Part shown: positions 52,899 through 62,345 of the stretch, in pieces
How the letters are laid out: each line of letters opens with the position of its first letter
Numbering within the stretch: position 1 is the stretch's first letter
Assembly (NCBI RefSeq): GCF_003049525.1
Contig: NZ_PYWL01000003.1
Coordinates: forward strand, 372,001-436,000
DNA from: Lysinibacillus fusiformis
GTDB lineage: Bacteria > Bacillota > Bacilli > Bacillales_A > Planococcaceae
Length of the DNA stretch: 64,000 bases
Direction of reading: 5' to 3'
The notes under the pieces: generated by a model
Database searches by the model: none
Told to the model about the DNA's origin: nothing
What the model saw: the letters and a program-made list of their open reading frames with translations, nothing else
Made by a program: the position numbers and the translations under genes

Positions 52899-52961
52899 TT
52901 GCTGTATGCGCCGTGTATGATAAAATAAATGGCAAGTACATAGAAAGAGGCGAATAGAAGC

Positions 52962-53396
52962 GTGAAGTTATTATGTTTGAATGGACCCAACTTAAATCGA
53001 CTTGGAAAAAGAGAGCCACATATTTATGGACATGAAACATTGGATGATGTTCAAGAAAATGTTCAAAATCTTGCGGCTTCTTTAGGTGCCACAGTTGAAT
53101 TTCGTCAATCCAATCACGAAGGGGTACTTGTGGATTGGGTGCATGAAGCAGAAGACGAAAAATATGATGGCATCATCTTTAATCCTGGTGCATATACCCA
53201 TACAAGCATCGCGTTACACGATGCTATTGCAGGAATTTCTGTGCCAGTAATCGAAGTACATATTTCCAATATCCATAAACGTGAGGCTTTCCGTCATCAT
53301 TCCTATCTTGCTCCGGCCTGCCTTGGTCAAATTTGTGGACTAGGTACGAAAGGCTATGAACTGGCACTACGTACATTTATCGAGAGGGAGAATTGA
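52962..53396 (+). CDS. aroQ: 3-dehydroquinate dehydratase, type II
   Basis: 144 residues, GTG start after GAAAGAGG. Type II signatures: LCLNGPNLNRLGKREPHIYG at the N-terminus with the catalytic Tyr, FRQSNHEGVLVDWVHEA, FNPGAYTHTSIALHDAI and VEVHISNIHKREAFRHHSYL. It converts 3-dehydroquinate to 3-dehydroshikimate in aromatic amino-acid synthesis. The next gene starts 3 bp downstream. Confidence 0.95.
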   Translation: MKLLCLNGPNLNRLGKREPHIYGHETLDDVQENVQNLAASLGATVEFRQSNHEGVLVDWVHEAEDEKYDGIIFNPGAYTHTSIALHDAIAGISVPVIEVHISNIHKREAFRHHSYLAPACLGQICGLGTKGYELALRTFIEREN

Positions 53397-53398
53397 TT

Positions 53399-54460
53399 AT
53401 GTTGAAATTACAAAAGCTACGTAAAGCACTTCAAGAACAAAACATCGATGGTATTTTAGTTACGAATGGGTATAACCGCCGCTATATGACTGGTTTTACA
53501 GGGACAGCAGGCGTAGCAATTGTGTCTCAAAATGATGCTGTGTTTATTACAGATTTCCGATATACAGAACAAGCTGCCGCGCAAATTCAGGACTTCCGAA
53601 TTGTTAAGCATGAAGCAACAATTATTGAAGAAATTGCTACACAAGTAAAGAATATGGGCATCAAATTACTGGGCTTTGAGAGAGATACTGTAAGCTATGG
53701 CACATATGAACTGTATAAATCGAATATTCAAGCTGATTTAGTGCCGATTTCTGGGCTAATTGAAAAAATTCGCTTGATTAAGACGGAACAAGAGATTAAT
53801 ATTATTAAGGCTGCGTGTGAAATTGCAGATCACGCATTTACACATATTTTAGGCTTCATCAAGCCTGGTAAAACAGAGCTTGAGGTTTCGAATGAATTAG
53901 AATTTTTCATGCGTAAACAAGGAGCGACTCAGTCTTCGTTTGACATAATTGTTGCGTCTGGTCTTCGTTCAGCATTACCACATGGCGTGGCAACGGATAA
54001 AGTGATTGAAAAAGGCGACTTTGTTACATTAGACTTTGGTGCGCTATACAATGGCTATATTTCGGATATTACGCGTACTGTGGCTGTTGGAGAACCATCT
54101 GAAAAATTAGTAGATATGTACAATGCAGTCCTTGCTTCTCAGCTGTTAGCACTTGAAAAAGTGGGTCCTGGATTAACAGGTATTCAAGCGGACGCTATTG
54201 CACGTGACTACTTAAAAGAAAAAGGATATGGCGAAGCATTCGGTCATTCTTTAGGACATGGTATCGGTCTTGAAGTACATGAAGGCCCTGGCTTATCGAT
54301 GCGTTCTGATGCAGTGCTAGAGCCAGGTATGGCCGTGACGATTGAACCGGGTGTTTATTTACCAGGTATCGGTGGTGTCCGTATTGAGGATGATATTTTA
54401 ATCACTGAGACAGGAAATGAATTACTCACACATTCGTCAAAAGAACTCATTATTTTATAA
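53399..54460 (+). CDS. Xaa-Pro aminopeptidase (M24B), YqhT-like
   Basis: ATG 53399 behind GAGAGGGAG. 353 residues. N-terminal creatinase domain, then the M24 pita-bread domain with metal ligands in [50 protein letters not shown] and [10 protein letters not shown]. Cleaves the N-terminal residue before proline. Located between aroQ and efp, as yqhT in B. subtilis; peptidase activity near EF-P, which handles proline stretches, is a known arrangement without a proven link. Confidence 0.92.
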   Translation: MLKLQKLRKALQEQNIDGILVTNGYNRRYMTGFTGTAGVAIVSQNDAVFITDFRYTEQAAAQIQDFRIVKHEATIIEEIATQVKNMGIKLLGFERDTVSYGTYELYKSNIQADLVPISGLIEKIRLIKTEQEINIIKAACEIADHAFTHILGFIKPGKTELEVSNELEFFMRKQGATQSSFDIIVASGLRSALPHGVATDKVIEKGDFVTLDFGALYNGYISDITRTVAVGEPSEKLVDMYNAVLASQLLALEKVGPGLTGIQADAIARDYLKEKGYGEAFGHSLGHGIGLEVHEGPGLSMRSDAVLEPGMAVTIEPGVYLPGIGGVRIEDDILITETGNELLTHSSKELIIL

Positions 54461-54477
54461 ACTTTGGAGGAACACAA

Positions 54478-55035
54478 ATGATTTCAGTAAACGATTTCCG
54501 TACAGGTCTAACAATTGTTGTTGATGGCCAATTATACCGCGTGTTAGATTTCCAACACGTTAAACCAGGTAAAGGTGCTGCTTTCGTACGTTCTAAATTA
54601 CGTAACCTACGTAACGGCTCAGTGAATGAAAAAACATTCCGTGCTGGTGAAAAAGTAGAAAAAGCACAAATCGATAACCGCAAAATGCAATATCTATATG
54701 CACAAGGTGACGACCATGTATTCATGGACCTAGAATCATACGAGCAAACTGAACTAGCTTCAGCAGCAATCGAGTATGAATTAAAATTCCTAAAAGAAAA
54801 CATGGAAGTTCATATTCAATCTTACCAAGGTGAAATGCTAGGTGTTGAATTACCAAACACGGTTCAATTAGAAGTAACTGAAACAGAACCAGGCATTAAA
54901 GGTGACACAGCTTCAGGTGGTACGAAACCTGCTACTCTTCAAACAGGTCTTATTGTACAAGTACCATTCTTCGTAAACCAAGGTGATGTACTAATCATTA
55001 ACACAGAAGAAGGCTCTTACGTTTCTCGTGCTTAA
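54478..55035 (+). CDS. efp: Translation elongation factor P
   Basis: 185 residues, TTGGAGGAA ribosome site. N-terminal KOW-like domain with [20 protein letters not shown]; Lys32 in PGKG is the residue that carries a modification in B. subtilis. Two OB domains follow and the C-terminal signature [20 protein letters not shown] is present. It relieves ribosome stalling at polyproline. Codon use is noticeably optimised compared with neighbours, as expected for a highly expressed gene. Confidence 0.97.
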   Translation: MISVNDFRTGLTIVVDGQLYRVLDFQHVKPGKGAAFVRSKLRNLRNGSVNEKTFRAGEKVEKAQIDNRKMQYLYAQGDDHVFMDLESYEQTELASAAIEYELKFLKENMEVHIQSYQGEMLGVELPNTVQLEVTETEPGIKGDTASGGTKPATLQTGLIVQVPFFVNQGDVLIINTEEGSYVSRA

Positions 55036-55051
55036 TTATTAATGATCATTA

Positions 55052-55085
55052 ACCTACTCTTTTTTATTAAAAGGGTAGGTTTTTA
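55052..55085 (+). terminator. Intrinsic terminator after efp
   Basis: ACCTACTCTTTT and AAAAGGGTAGGT arms with a five-base loop, then TTTTATTTTT. Confidence 0.85.
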
Positions 55086-55241
55086 TTTTTTTCTTATACA
55101 TTTCTTGTGAAACGATCGGGACATTGTGATAATGGATAGAGAAACTGTCTCTTTTTTTTTTGTCTCCCTCCAAGTTTCTATCATCAGATAGATGGTCATT
55201 ATTGGGAGAAATGTCTACAATAATCGTAAGGAGTGAGAGTT

Positions 55242-56249
55242 ATGCTACAAACAATACTAGATAGTCAACAACCAATCATTCAAGCACCTATGGCAGGTGT
55301 CACATCACCTAAATTCGTTGCAGCTTGTACCGAGGCAGGATTATTAGGCTCTATAGGTGCAGGTTACTTAGATGGTGAACAAACAAAGCAATTTATTCAG
55401 GAAGTGAAAAAGCTAACGACAAAACCTTTTGCGGTCAATCTATTCGTACAAGAGGAGCCGCAAATTGATATCGAGGTTTTACAAAAGGCCCGCATGGCAC
55501 TCCAACCTTTTTATGATGAGCTTGGACTATCGCCTGTACAAAGCGTTGTATCCAAGGAAGTTTTTGCTGGACAAGTCCAAGCGGTTATTGAGGAGAATGT
55601 AAAGATCTGCTCATTTACATTCGGTATTCCTTCAGCGGAGGTGCTCCAACAGTTAAAGGAGCATGGGGTATATACAATTGGTACAGCTACTACATTAGCG
55701 GAAGCTCAGCTAGTTGAACAGGCTGGCATGGATGCGGTGGTCCTACAGGGCGGAGAAGCGGGTGGTCATCGAGGTTCCTTTACAGCACCACTTCAATTGA
55801 TTCCTTTATATGACCTACTGCAGCAGGTAGCGGGGAACATAGCTATTCCTATTATCGCAGCGGGAGGTCTCGTGACGAAGGAGGATATTCAGAAGGCTAT
55901 AGAGAGCGGTGCACAGGCAGTGCAGGTTGGGACGGTTTTACTGGTGGCAGAAGAATGTGAAATTTCTCCGCTTTATAAAAATGCGGTGCTGGCATCAAAA
56001 GAACAGGAAACAACCATTACACTCGCATTTACGGGTAAACCAGCAAGGGGTCTAGCAAATGATTTTACTAGACGTATGAAGGATGCGACAGTTGCACCCT
56101 ATCCGTTGCAAAATTATTTAACGACAACTATTCGTAAGAAAAGTGCTGAACAGGGCAATGCCGAATATTTATCGATGTGGATGGGCGAAAATAGCCATCT
56201 TGTTCAGCACACTGGTACGGTCAAAAGTATCGTAGATAAATGGCTATAA
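55242..56249 (+). CDS. Flavin-dependent oxidoreductase, nitronate monooxygenase/FabK type
   Basis: ATG 55242 with AAGGAGTGAGAG in front. 335 residues, TIM-barrel FMN family. IIQAPMAGVTSPKFVAAC at the N-terminus, DAVVLQGGEAGGHRGSF (with the conserved His) near 170, IPIIAAGGLVTKEDIQKAIE near 205 and ARGLANDFTRRM near 265. Such enzymes oxidise alkyl nitronates; close relatives are enoyl-ACP reductase II. Here it occupies the place where spoIIIAA and spoIIIAB are found in B. subtilis. Confidence 0.88.
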   Translation: MLQTILDSQQPIIQAPMAGVTSPKFVAACTEAGLLGSIGAGYLDGEQTKQFIQEVKKLTTKPFAVNLFVQEEPQIDIEVLQKARMALQPFYDELGLSPVQSVVSKEVFAGQVQAVIEENVKICSFTFGIPSAEVLQQLKEHGVYTIGTATTLAEAQLVEQAGMDAVVLQGGEAGGHRGSFTAPLQLIPLYDLLQQVAGNIAIPIIAAGGLVTKEDIQKAIESGAQAVQVGTVLLVAEECEISPLYKNAVLASKEQETTITLAFTGKPARGLANDFTRRMKDATVAPYPLQNYLTTTIRKKSAEQGNAEYLSMWMGENSHLVQHTGTVKSIVDKWL

Positions 56250-56266
56250 AATTTTTACATAGAAGA

Positions 56267-56301
56267 GATCTCTATACAACTGTATAGAGGTCTTTTTTTT
56301 T
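56267..56301 (+). terminator. Intrinsic terminator before the spoIIIA genes
   Basis: GATCTCTATAC and GTATAGAGGTC arms, four-base loop, then nine T. The sporulation genes must start from their own promoter in the 40 bp after it. Confidence 0.85.
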
Positions 56302-56341
56302 GTAGAGCGACATATATTGCTGTACACGAGGGGGCGTAGGA

Positions 56342-56551
56342 ATGGAATTACAAGACGTATTAAGAGTTGCTGGAGTGGGACTAGTAGTTGCGCTTCTTCA
56401 TGTTTTCTTCGATCAAACAGGGAAGAAGGAATTTTCATTTTTCCTATTTTTTATTGCCTACTTATATATGACAGCAGAACTACTCCGATTTTTACGTCTA
56501 TTTTTTACCGAAATTCTCACATTCTTTCAATGGCTGACATCATCCGGGTAG
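56342..56551 (+). CDS. spoIIIAC: Stage III sporulation protein AC
   Basis: 69 residues, two membrane helices. VLRVAGVGLVVALLHVFFDQ and TGKKEFSFFLFFIAYLY match SpoIIIAC closely (IAGVGIVVAFLHTILDQMGKKEY in B. subtilis, shown here only in outline). Component of the mother-cell side of the feeding-tube channel to the forespore. First gene of the operon here, whereas AA (ATPase) and AB normally precede it. Confidence 0.9.
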   Translation: MELQDVLRVAGVGLVVALLHVFFDQTGKKEFSFFLFFIAYLYMTAELLRFLRLFFTEILTFFQWLTSSG

Positions 56552-56556
56552 GGTAA

Positions 56557-56934
56557 ATGGAAATTGTTATCGTTGCTGTTGTCATGCTGCTTTTATTATT
56601 GCTGATAAAAGAAGTCATACAGCCACTCCACGCGCTAATAAGTGTGATGTTTTCGTTTTTGCTTTTTGGCATGCTGTTCTCGACACTTTTATTGCCCTTC
56701 GTCAAGCAACTTTTAGAAACGCTTGCGTTTTTGCCTTATGCAAAGGCTATTTTAATTAGTGCAAGTATGTTCTATGTCGGGCAATGGGTGTCATTGCTGC
56801 TTGTAGAACATAACTATAGGGTGCTCGGGAACATTGTTTTTGCGGCGGTAAAGATTGTTATTTTATTGTATTGGTTCAAAGAATTTTTGGCTGTTTTACA
56901 GGAGGTGTCGGCCATTTTACAAAGGCTAAACTAA
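56557..56934 (+). CDS. spoIIIAD: Stage III sporulation protein AD (divergent)
   Basis: 125 residues versus about 133 in B. subtilis. Three or four membrane helices (VIVAVVMLLLLLLIKEVIQP; LISVMFSFLLFGMLFSTLLL; a segment ILISASMFYVGQWVSLLLVE). The usual helix rich in Gly/Ala around AEFGAQL is replaced by VGQWVSLLL, so it is a divergent member recognised mainly by place and length. Partner of AC in the membrane ring. Confidence 0.8.
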   Translation: MEIVIVAVVMLLLLLLIKEVIQPLHALISVMFSFLLFGMLFSTLLLPFVKQLLETLAFLPYAKAILISASMFYVGQWVSLLLVEHNYRVLGNIVFAAVKIVILLYWFKEFLAVLQEVSAILQRLN

Positions 56935-56946
56935 GGAGCGGAGCCA

Positions 56947-57858
56947 TTGCAGGAGCAAATACTATCGTTTTTAATCGACCCATTCTTTCTCTTGCTCAAG
57001 ATGACACTGTTGCTTTGTAGTTATGTCATCATGATTTTAATCATCAACATGATATTACCAGAATTTGAAAAAGGGACAAGAATCCTCTTTTTTCTAATTG
57101 TGTTAGCTACGATAGGACCAGTTGTTGTTAAATCTTTTACATTAATTGATGAAATTGCACAAGGACTAGCCCATTTATTTACGGCGTTTTATCCTATTTT
57201 GACCTCAAGCTTTATGTTATCTAGTAGTATTACAGCCATTGCATCCTGGCAGCCTTTTTTGCTGTTTTTTGTACAAGTTCTCACAATTATTAGTAGTAAG
57301 TGGCTTATTCCTGGTGTTTTGTTAGCCATTGTTTTTGATGTATGTAGTGTGATTGTCAAGGAAATATCTTTTACACGGATCGCGGATTTGATTCGCTTTA
57401 CCATTATGAGTATCGTTTCTGCCTCTGTTATTTGCTACGTCCTATTGATGACTGCAGGAGGAGTGGCAGCGTTTAGCGTCAATGCAGCTGTAGCTGAGCC
57501 AGTCAAAAAATTAATTGAAGAAAATATTCCGGTGGTTGGTTCGTTTATAGTTGATAGCTTTTCAATGTTTCAGCATATGACACAATTTACATCCTCCCTT
57601 ACTAGCATTAGTGCCTTTATCGCAGTTATTACCGTATCGTTTATTCCAACTGTTCAACTTGTTGTCAGTGCCTATTCTTTAAAAATGCTTGCGGCTATTT
57701 TAGAACCAATTGCCTTTGATGATATTTGTAGACTACTAGATCAAATTAGTAAATCCCTATTTACCTTATGTGCAGTATCATTTTTGATTGCTTTTTCATT
57801 TATGTTCTCTTGTTTTTTCCTCATTGTGTTCGTACAAGTTATGGCAGGGGGGAGATAG
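56947..57858 (+). CDS. spoIIIAE: Stage III sporulation protein AE (short form)
   Basis: 303 residues from TTG 56947 (AAGGAGCGG upstream) compared with about 399 in B. subtilis: the signal peptide and the N-terminal extracytoplasmic part are missing. The polytopic core is present, with SSITAIASWQPFLLFFVQVL, RFTIMSIVSASVICYVLLM, a GGVAAFSVNAAVAEPVKKLI loop and IPVVGSFIVDSFSMFQ, ending in LLDQISKSLFTLCAVSFLIA. Membrane component of the A-Q channel. Confidence 0.85.
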   Translation: MQEQILSFLIDPFFLLLKMTLLLCSYVIMILIINMILPEFEKGTRILFFLIVLATIGPVVVKSFTLIDEIAQGLAHLFTAFYPILTSSFMLSSSITAIASWQPFLLFFVQVLTIISSKWLIPGVLLAIVFDVCSVIVKEISFTRIADLIRFTIMSIVSASVICYVLLMTAGGVAAFSVNAAVAEPVKKLIEENIPVVGSFIVDSFSMFQHMTQFTSSLTSISAFIAVITVSFIPTVQLVVSAYSLKMLAAILEPIAFDDICRLLDQISKSLFTLCAVSFLIAFSFMFSCFFLIVFVQVMAGGR

Positions 57859-57859
57859 A

Positions 57860-58003
57860 TTGATTCTTTTATTGGCATTGCTCTTTGTTTGTCAGATATT
57901 TGTGTTTCTAACGGATGATAAGGAAATAATTTCACTCACAAAACTGGTCATCACGTTAGTATTTTTGCAATTGCTATTAAAGATTCCATTTATCAATTCA
58001 TAG
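57860..58003 (+). CDS. spoIIIAF: Truncated stage III sporulation protein AF (membrane part only)
   Basis: TTG 57860 follows GGGGGGAGA, one base after the AE stop. Only 47 residues: two hydrophobic segments (ILLLALLFVCQIFVFLTDDK; LTKLVITLVFLQLLLKIPF), equal to the membrane anchor of SpoIIIAF. The ~150-residue globular ring-building part of the B. subtilis protein is absent and there is no room for it before spoIIIAG, so it is a deletion, not a frameshift. Confidence 0.68.
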   Translation: MILLLALLFVCQIFVFLTDDKEIISLTKLVITLVFLQLLLKIPFINS

Positions 58004-58065
58004 GAAGAAACAAGCGTACATACACTTGAAAAAGAGAAGATGAAAGGAGGCAATGTACAAGTGAT

Positions 58066-58485
58066 GTGGAAAAGACACGAAAAAAAACAACGTCATTAAT
58101 GGTTTTAATACTGGTAGCTGCCTCCGTTGGTATTTTCATCATTTTGCCTATGTATCAAACGAATTCAACGAACGACAAAGGTTCACCGCTCACGAATGAA
58201 GAAAAACTTGAGCAAACACTGAAAGCAATGCAAGGTGTTGGGGAGGTTAAAGTCTATTTTTATTATGGAGAGATGACAGATGACCAAGATGCCAATAAAC
58301 TATTCAGCCAATATTTTCGAGGGACTGAGCAAGGCGCGAAAAACGTAACAGGAATGCTAGTTGTTTCAGAAGGTGCATCCGATATCTTTGTGAAAAATGA
58401 AATTCGTGCAGTCGTCAGTCAAGTGATGCAGTTGCCGATTCATCGAATTATTATCGTTCCAATGGAAAATAAGGAGGAAAAGTAA
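58066..58485 (+). CDS. spoIIIAG: Stage III sporulation protein AG (short form)
   Basis: 139 residues versus about 229 in B. subtilis. GTG 58066 is the only in-frame start near AAAGGAGG, although the 15-base gap is long. One membrane helix (LMVLILVAASVGIFIILPMY), then the ring-building fold: NEEKLEQTLKAMQGVGEVKV then YFYYGEMTDDQDANKL, and SQVMQLPIHRIIIVPM at the end. The beta-insertion that forms the tall ring in B. subtilis seems reduced. Confidence 0.82.
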   Translation: MEKTRKKTTSLMVLILVAASVGIFIILPMYQTNSTNDKGSPLTNEEKLEQTLKAMQGVGEVKVYFYYGEMTDDQDANKLFSQYFRGTEQGAKNVTGMLVVSEGASDIFVKNEIRAVVSQVMQLPIHRIIIVPMENKEEK

Positions 58486-59040
58486 ATGCGCGTACGTAGA
58501 AGAACAGTTTGGTTTATGACATTATTAAGTTTAGTAGCAGTCATTTCAGTGTATTATTTGGTTGATCCAGCAAAACAGTTCAATGGTCTTACTATTTTTA
58601 CGGATGATACATTACAACAAACAGCTGTAAGTGGTGTTACAGATCAAAAAGCAACGAATGATGTGACACAAGAAGTTTCTTCACCGAGTCATTTATTTGA
58701 AGAAATGCGTATGCAAGTTAGTGATGAGAGAAGCCAACTTCGTGAGCAGTTAACACAAAAAATTGCTTCAGAAGAATCTTCCGCTGACGAAAAAAATGAG
58801 GCATTCAATGAAATGGATGGTCTTATTAAACGAGAATCAGCAGAAGCAATGCTTGAAATGCTCATTAAATCATTAGGCTATTCTGATGCATTTGTTCGTG
58901 CTGAAGGAGAAAAAGTTTCTGTTACAGTCATGGCTGAAGAATTATCAAAATCCCAAGCAAATGAAATTATATATTTAGTAAGAACAGAGATGGAAGGCGC
59001 AAATGATGTACAAGTAAAGTTCAGCGCGAATAATTATTAA
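58486..59040 (+). CDS. spoIIIAH: Stage III sporulation protein AH
   Basis: 184 residues (about 218 in B. subtilis), starting right after spoIIIAG. One N-terminal helix (TVWFMTLLSLVAVISVYYLV), then a coiled segment (MRMQVSDERSQLREQLTQKI) and the ring-building domain ESAEAMLEMLIKSLGYSDAF to VRTEMEGANDVQVKFSANNY. It spans the mother-cell membrane and binds SpoIIQ of the forespore. Well conserved compared with its neighbours. Confidence 0.9.
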   Translation: MRVRRRTVWFMTLLSLVAVISVYYLVDPAKQFNGLTIFTDDTLQQTAVSGVTDQKATNDVTQEVSSPSHLFEEMRMQVSDERSQLREQLTQKIASEESSADEKNEAFNEMDGLIKRESAEAMLEMLIKSLGYSDAFVRAEGEKVSVTVMAEELSKSQANEIIYLVRTEMEGANDVQVKFSANNY

Positions 59041-59102
59041 AAATATAGAAAATAATAAATTTTTAGTTTATTCAAAAAGAGTTGTTATATATCAGCGTTA
59101 TG

Positions 59103-59140
59103 AAAAGGCTTTCGCTTAGTAAAGGAAAGCCTTTTATTTT
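59103..59140 (+). terminator. Intrinsic terminator after the spoIIIA operon
   Basis: AAAAGGCTTTC and GGAAAGCCTTTT arms, ten-base loop, then TATTTTGTT. Confidence 0.85.
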
Positions 59141-59239
59141 GTTCATATTTACTTAATTTTCATTTAACTATTTCAAATTGATTCGAAAAAATATAAAATA
59201 GTTATTGTAGTAGATTTTATTTCATAAGGAGAGTTAGAA

Positions 59240-59737
59240 ATGTTCAAAATTCAAGAAATTCGCGAAATTATTAAATTAGTAGATTCTTCTTCAATTGACG
59301 AGTTTGTGTATGAGGTAGATGGCGCAAAAGTTAAGTTAAAAAAGAATAATATTGTTGTTACAGAAACTGTAGCACCTAAAAAAGAAGTAGTAGCACCTGT
59401 TGTACAACAATCTGCACCAGCAGAAGCTCCAGTAGCAGCACCAGCTAAAGTGGAAGAAGCACCTACTGCAGCGGCGCCAGCGATTAACGACCCATCGCTA
59501 CATAAAATTGTATCTCCAATGGTCGGTACCTTCTATCAATCACCAAACCCAGATTCACCAGCTTACGTAAAAGCAGGCGACAAAGTAGGGAACGAAACAA
59601 TTGTATGTATCGTAGAAGCAATGAAATTATTCAACGAAATTGAAGCAGAAGTGCAAGGGGAAATCGTTGAAGTACTTGTGAAAGATGGCGAATTAGTAGA
59701 ATACGGCCAACCATTATTCCTTGTAAAAGCTCAGTAA
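59240..59737 (+). CDS. accB: Biotin carboxyl carrier protein of acetyl-CoA carboxylase
   Basis: 165 residues behind AAGGAGAG. N-terminal [20 protein letters not shown], an Ala/Pro-rich flexible linker (~residues 60-85), then the biotinyl domain with [20 protein letters not shown] and [20 protein letters not shown]; the Lys at about residue 129 in EAMKL carries biotin. It shuttles CO2 between AccC and AccAD in fatty-acid synthesis. accC follows after 12 bp. Confidence 0.97.
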   Translation: MFKIQEIREIIKLVDSSSIDEFVYEVDGAKVKLKKNNIVVTETVAPKKEVVAPVVQQSAPAEAPVAAPAKVEEAPTAAAPAINDPSLHKIVSPMVGTFYQSPNPDSPAYVKAGDKVGNETIVCIVEAMKLFNEIEAEVQGEIVEVLVKDGELVEYGQPLFLVKAQ

Positions 59738-59749
59738 GGAGTGCAAATC

Positions 59750-61117
59750 ATGAAAAAAGTTTTAATTGCAAACCGCGGCGAAATCGCTGTGCGTATCATT
59801 CGTGCTTGTAAAGAGTTAGGCATTCAGTCAGTTGCTGTGTACTCTGAGGCAGATGCAGACGCATTACATGTGAAATTAGCAGACGAAGCCTACTGTATTG
59901 GACCAAAGCTATCAAAAGATTCTTATCTTAGCTTCCCAGCTCTACTTAGTGTAGCTGAAAAAACAGGTGCTGACGGTATCCACCCAGGCTATGGCTTTGT
60001 ATCGGAGAACGCTGATTTTGCAGAAGCTTGTGAAAACGCTGGCATTAAATTTATCGGTCCATCATCTGATTCCATTAAAATTATGGGTATCAAGGACGTA
60101 GCACGTACAACAATGGAAGCAGCAGGAGTTCCACTTGTTCCGGGTACTGGTATTGTGCCAGATATCGAAACAGGTAAAGAATGGGCTGCTAAAATTGGCT
60201 ATCCTGTAATCATCAAAGCCACTGCTGGTGGCGGTGGTAAAGGGATTCGCGTAGCACGTACAGAAGAAGATCTTGTCAAAGGTATTGATATTACGCAAAA
60301 AGAGGCTGCTGCTGCATTCGGTAACCCTGGCGTATATTTAGAGAAATTCATCGAGTACTTCCGTCACTGTGAAATCCAAATTTTAGCGGATGGCTATGGT
60401 AACGTCGTGCATTTAGGCGAGCGTGACTGTACTGTTCAACGTCGTATGCAGAAGTTAGTAGAGGAAGCTCCATCTCCAGCTCTTTCTTCTGAACGCCGTG
60501 CTGAAATGGGTGCAGCTGCCGTAAAAGCAGCCCAAGCCTGTGACTATGAAGGTGCTGGAACAATTGAGTTCATTTATGACTATCAAGAGGACAAGTTCTA
60601 CTTCATGGAAATGAATACGCGTATCCAAGTAGAGCACCCAGTAACAGAAATGATTTCTGGTGTAGATCTTGTACAACAACAATTAAAAATTGCATCTGGT
60701 GAAAAACTACCTTTCACTCAAGATGATATTCAATTAAATGGTTGGGCTATTGAATGCCGTATTAACGCAGAAAATGCCTATAAAAACTTCATGCCTTCAG
60801 CAGGAACTGTGGATACGTATGTAACGCCAGGTGGCTATGGTGTACGTATTGATTCTGCTGTCTATGCAGGTTATACAATTCCACCATACTATGATTCAAT
60901 GGTGGCAAAACTTATTGTTCATGCCGATACACGTGAAGAGGCGATTGCGAAAATGAATCGCGCGCTAGGTGAATTTGAAGTATCTGGTCCTGGAATCAAT
61001 ACAACGATTCCATTCCACCAAGCATTGATGAACAATGACGTTTTCAAATCAGCACAATTCAATACGAAGTTCCTTGAAGAGAACGATGTTTTGGGTGTAG
61101 CAGAAAAAGTGAAGTAA
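59750..61117 (+). CDS. accC: Biotin carboxylase subunit of acetyl-CoA carboxylase
   Basis: ATG 59750 with AAGGAG nine bases before it. 455 residues, full length. [20 protein letters not shown] at the start, ATP-grasp loop [20 protein letters not shown] near 160, [19 protein letters not shown] near 230, [20 protein letters not shown] near 285. Catalyses ATP-dependent carboxylation of the biotin on AccB. Its last ~117 bp and terminator are duplicated at 62346-62514. Confidence 0.97.
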   Translation: MKKVLIANRGEIAVRIIRACKELGIQSVAVYSEADADALHVKLADEAYCIGPKLSKDSYLSFPALLSVAEKTGADGIHPGYGFVSENADFAEACENAGIKFIGPSSDSIKIMGIKDVARTTMEAAGVPLVPGTGIVPDIETGKEWAAKIGYPVIIKATAGGGGKGIRVARTEEDLVKGIDITQKEAAAAFGNPGVYLEKFIEYFRHCEIQILADGYGNVVHLGERDCTVQRRMQKLVEEAPSPALSSERRAEMGAAAVKAAQACDYEGAGTIEFIYDYQEDKFYFMEMNTRIQVEHPVTEMISGVDLVQQQLKIASGEKLPFTQDDIQLNGWAIECRINAENAYKNFMPSAGTVDTYVTPGGYGVRIDSAVYAGYTIPPYYDSMVAKLIVHADTREEAIAKMNRALGEFEVSGPGINTTIPFHQALMNNDVFKSAQFNTKFLEENDVLGVAEKVK

Positions 61118-61170
61118 GCGTTCGCTATTTGAAAAGCCTCTAACTTTTACAGTTAGAGGTTTTTTGTTTA
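61001..61170 (+). repeat. accC 3'-end repeat, parent copy
   Basis: From ACAAC at 61001 through the stop codon and the terminator, matching 62346-62518 (offset 1,345) with about 10-15 differences. The two copies flank a 1.2-kb segment holding a GNAT gene and debris. Confidence 0.9.
61132..61166 (+). terminator. Intrinsic terminator of accBC
   Basis: CCTCTAACT and AGTTAGAGG arms with a five-base loop, then TTTTTTG. Confidence 0.9.
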
Positions 61171-61579
61171 TCTAGAAAAGATCAGCGTACAAGGGACTTT
61201 GATTTAGAAGATATGACAGAAGCTATACAGCTACGAAGCTTTGATGGTACGTTTAAAGTGGAAGATACGATACTCATTACTCCACCAAAGCTAATGATTG
61301 ATGTAGCTGAATGACATGAGGCTAAGACGGGTGTAGAAATTAAAAGTGCTTTGTTAATGGTGAAAGGGCAAATGCGTCTGTAGGGGTTCGTAAAGCGACA
61401 ATCAGTGAATATATATAAACTTTTAAACGTTTAGTAGATGTTTGTTCAAGTGGATTATTCTCCCACATTTGATTGTGAGAGCATAGCAAAAGGACTTGAT
61501 TGTAATGAGGTTGAATCATACTCACAAGCCCTTAGTATGATAACTATTGTTTTGAATGTCGAATGGTTGATCATAGTTC
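61167..61579. other. Decayed coding debris downstream of accC
   Basis: A run of short plus-strand open stretches interrupted by stops: MTEAIQLRSFDGTFKVEDTI then ITPPKLMIDVAE-stop (61214-61315), HEAKTGVEIKSALLMVKGQM (61316-61383). They are in the same direction and look like one decayed gene, of unknown family. No intact gene. Confidence 0.45.
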
Positions 61580-62104
61580 CTATTTTAGTTTTTCCAAAAC
61601 CTTATCAATATCATTCCACACATAGACGTATTCTTCTAACACTTTTCCACCAATATTAATTTGCACCGTCTTCACATATTCCGCTCCGTAATATTCATAG
61701 AAAAAACGTGTTTTATTTTCTGCTAATACTTCTACAAATATTGACTGATACCCACTCTGTTTAAAATACATAAATAACTCTTTCAATAAAAGTTTTCCAA
61801 TCCTTTTGCCTTGATATTCTTCTAGTAGGTAAATAGAGGTTAAGTCACTTGAATTACGTTCAACGTTTTTTTCTCTAGTTGAAGCAACTGCAAAGCCAAC
61901 AGTTTCTCCAATTTCATTTTCAGCGACAAGAACATAATTATCTTCTCTGATGATATTTCTTTCCCATAATTTTTCTCGTTGTTCATAGGATAATTTATCT
62001 AAAAAACTATCAGGAACAATATTTTTATAGGTTGTCCTCCAACTGTCAACATGAACCTTTCCAATACCTTGTGCATCTTGAATTGTTGCTGTTCTAATTT
62101 TCAT
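61580..62104 (-). CDS. GNAT-family N-acetyltransferase
   Basis: ATG 62104 is chosen over 62110 because GGGGGAATGAAG then lies at normal distance. 174 residues. GNAT fold: MKIRTATIQDAQGIGKVHVD at the start, LVAENEIGETVGFAVASTR, TSIYLLEEYQGKRIGKLLLK with the acetyl-CoA-binding Q-x-x-R-x-G-K/L motif near 95-106, and FVEVLAENKTRFFYEYYGAE. It transfers acetyl groups to an unknown amine. Sits in the segment between the accC end repeats on the opposite strand from its neighbours, so it was probably acquired. Confidence 0.9.
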   Translation of the reverse strand: MKIRTATIQDAQGIGKVHVDSWRTTYKNIVPDSFLDKLSYEQREKLWERNIIREDNYVLVAENEIGETVGFAVASTREKNVERNSSDLTSIYLLEEYQGKRIGKLLLKELFMYFKQSGYQSIFVEVLAENKTRFFYEYYGAEYVKTVQINIGGKVLEEYVYVWNDIDKVLEKLK

Positions 62105-62345
62105 CTTCATTCCCCCATCATATTTCTATCTTTTCCTTTACTAACAGAAAATTCTTTTTATTTAAAAACATAACATATTAGAGTAAGAGTTGGTAGTTAA
62201 ATGGAGATTGCAAAATCTTGTAGAAGTGTTCAAAGCGACTGTAGCGCCTATGAGCGTTCTTATGATTGATTTGAAAGCATAAAAAGGACTAGCATATATG
62301 AGATTCATCATTCACATAAATCCTACTCCTAATAAACTAAGCGCA
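62105..62345. other. Gene-free stretch upstream of the GNAT gene
   Basis: Contains the minus-strand ribosome site and presumably promoter of the GNAT gene. No other gene seen before the second accC end repeat begins at 62346. Confidence 0.5.

Noticed and set aside
56302..56341. Sigma-E promoter before spoIIIAC
   Set aside because: An ATATATT element is present, but no second box at proper spacing could be placed in the 40 bp before the start.
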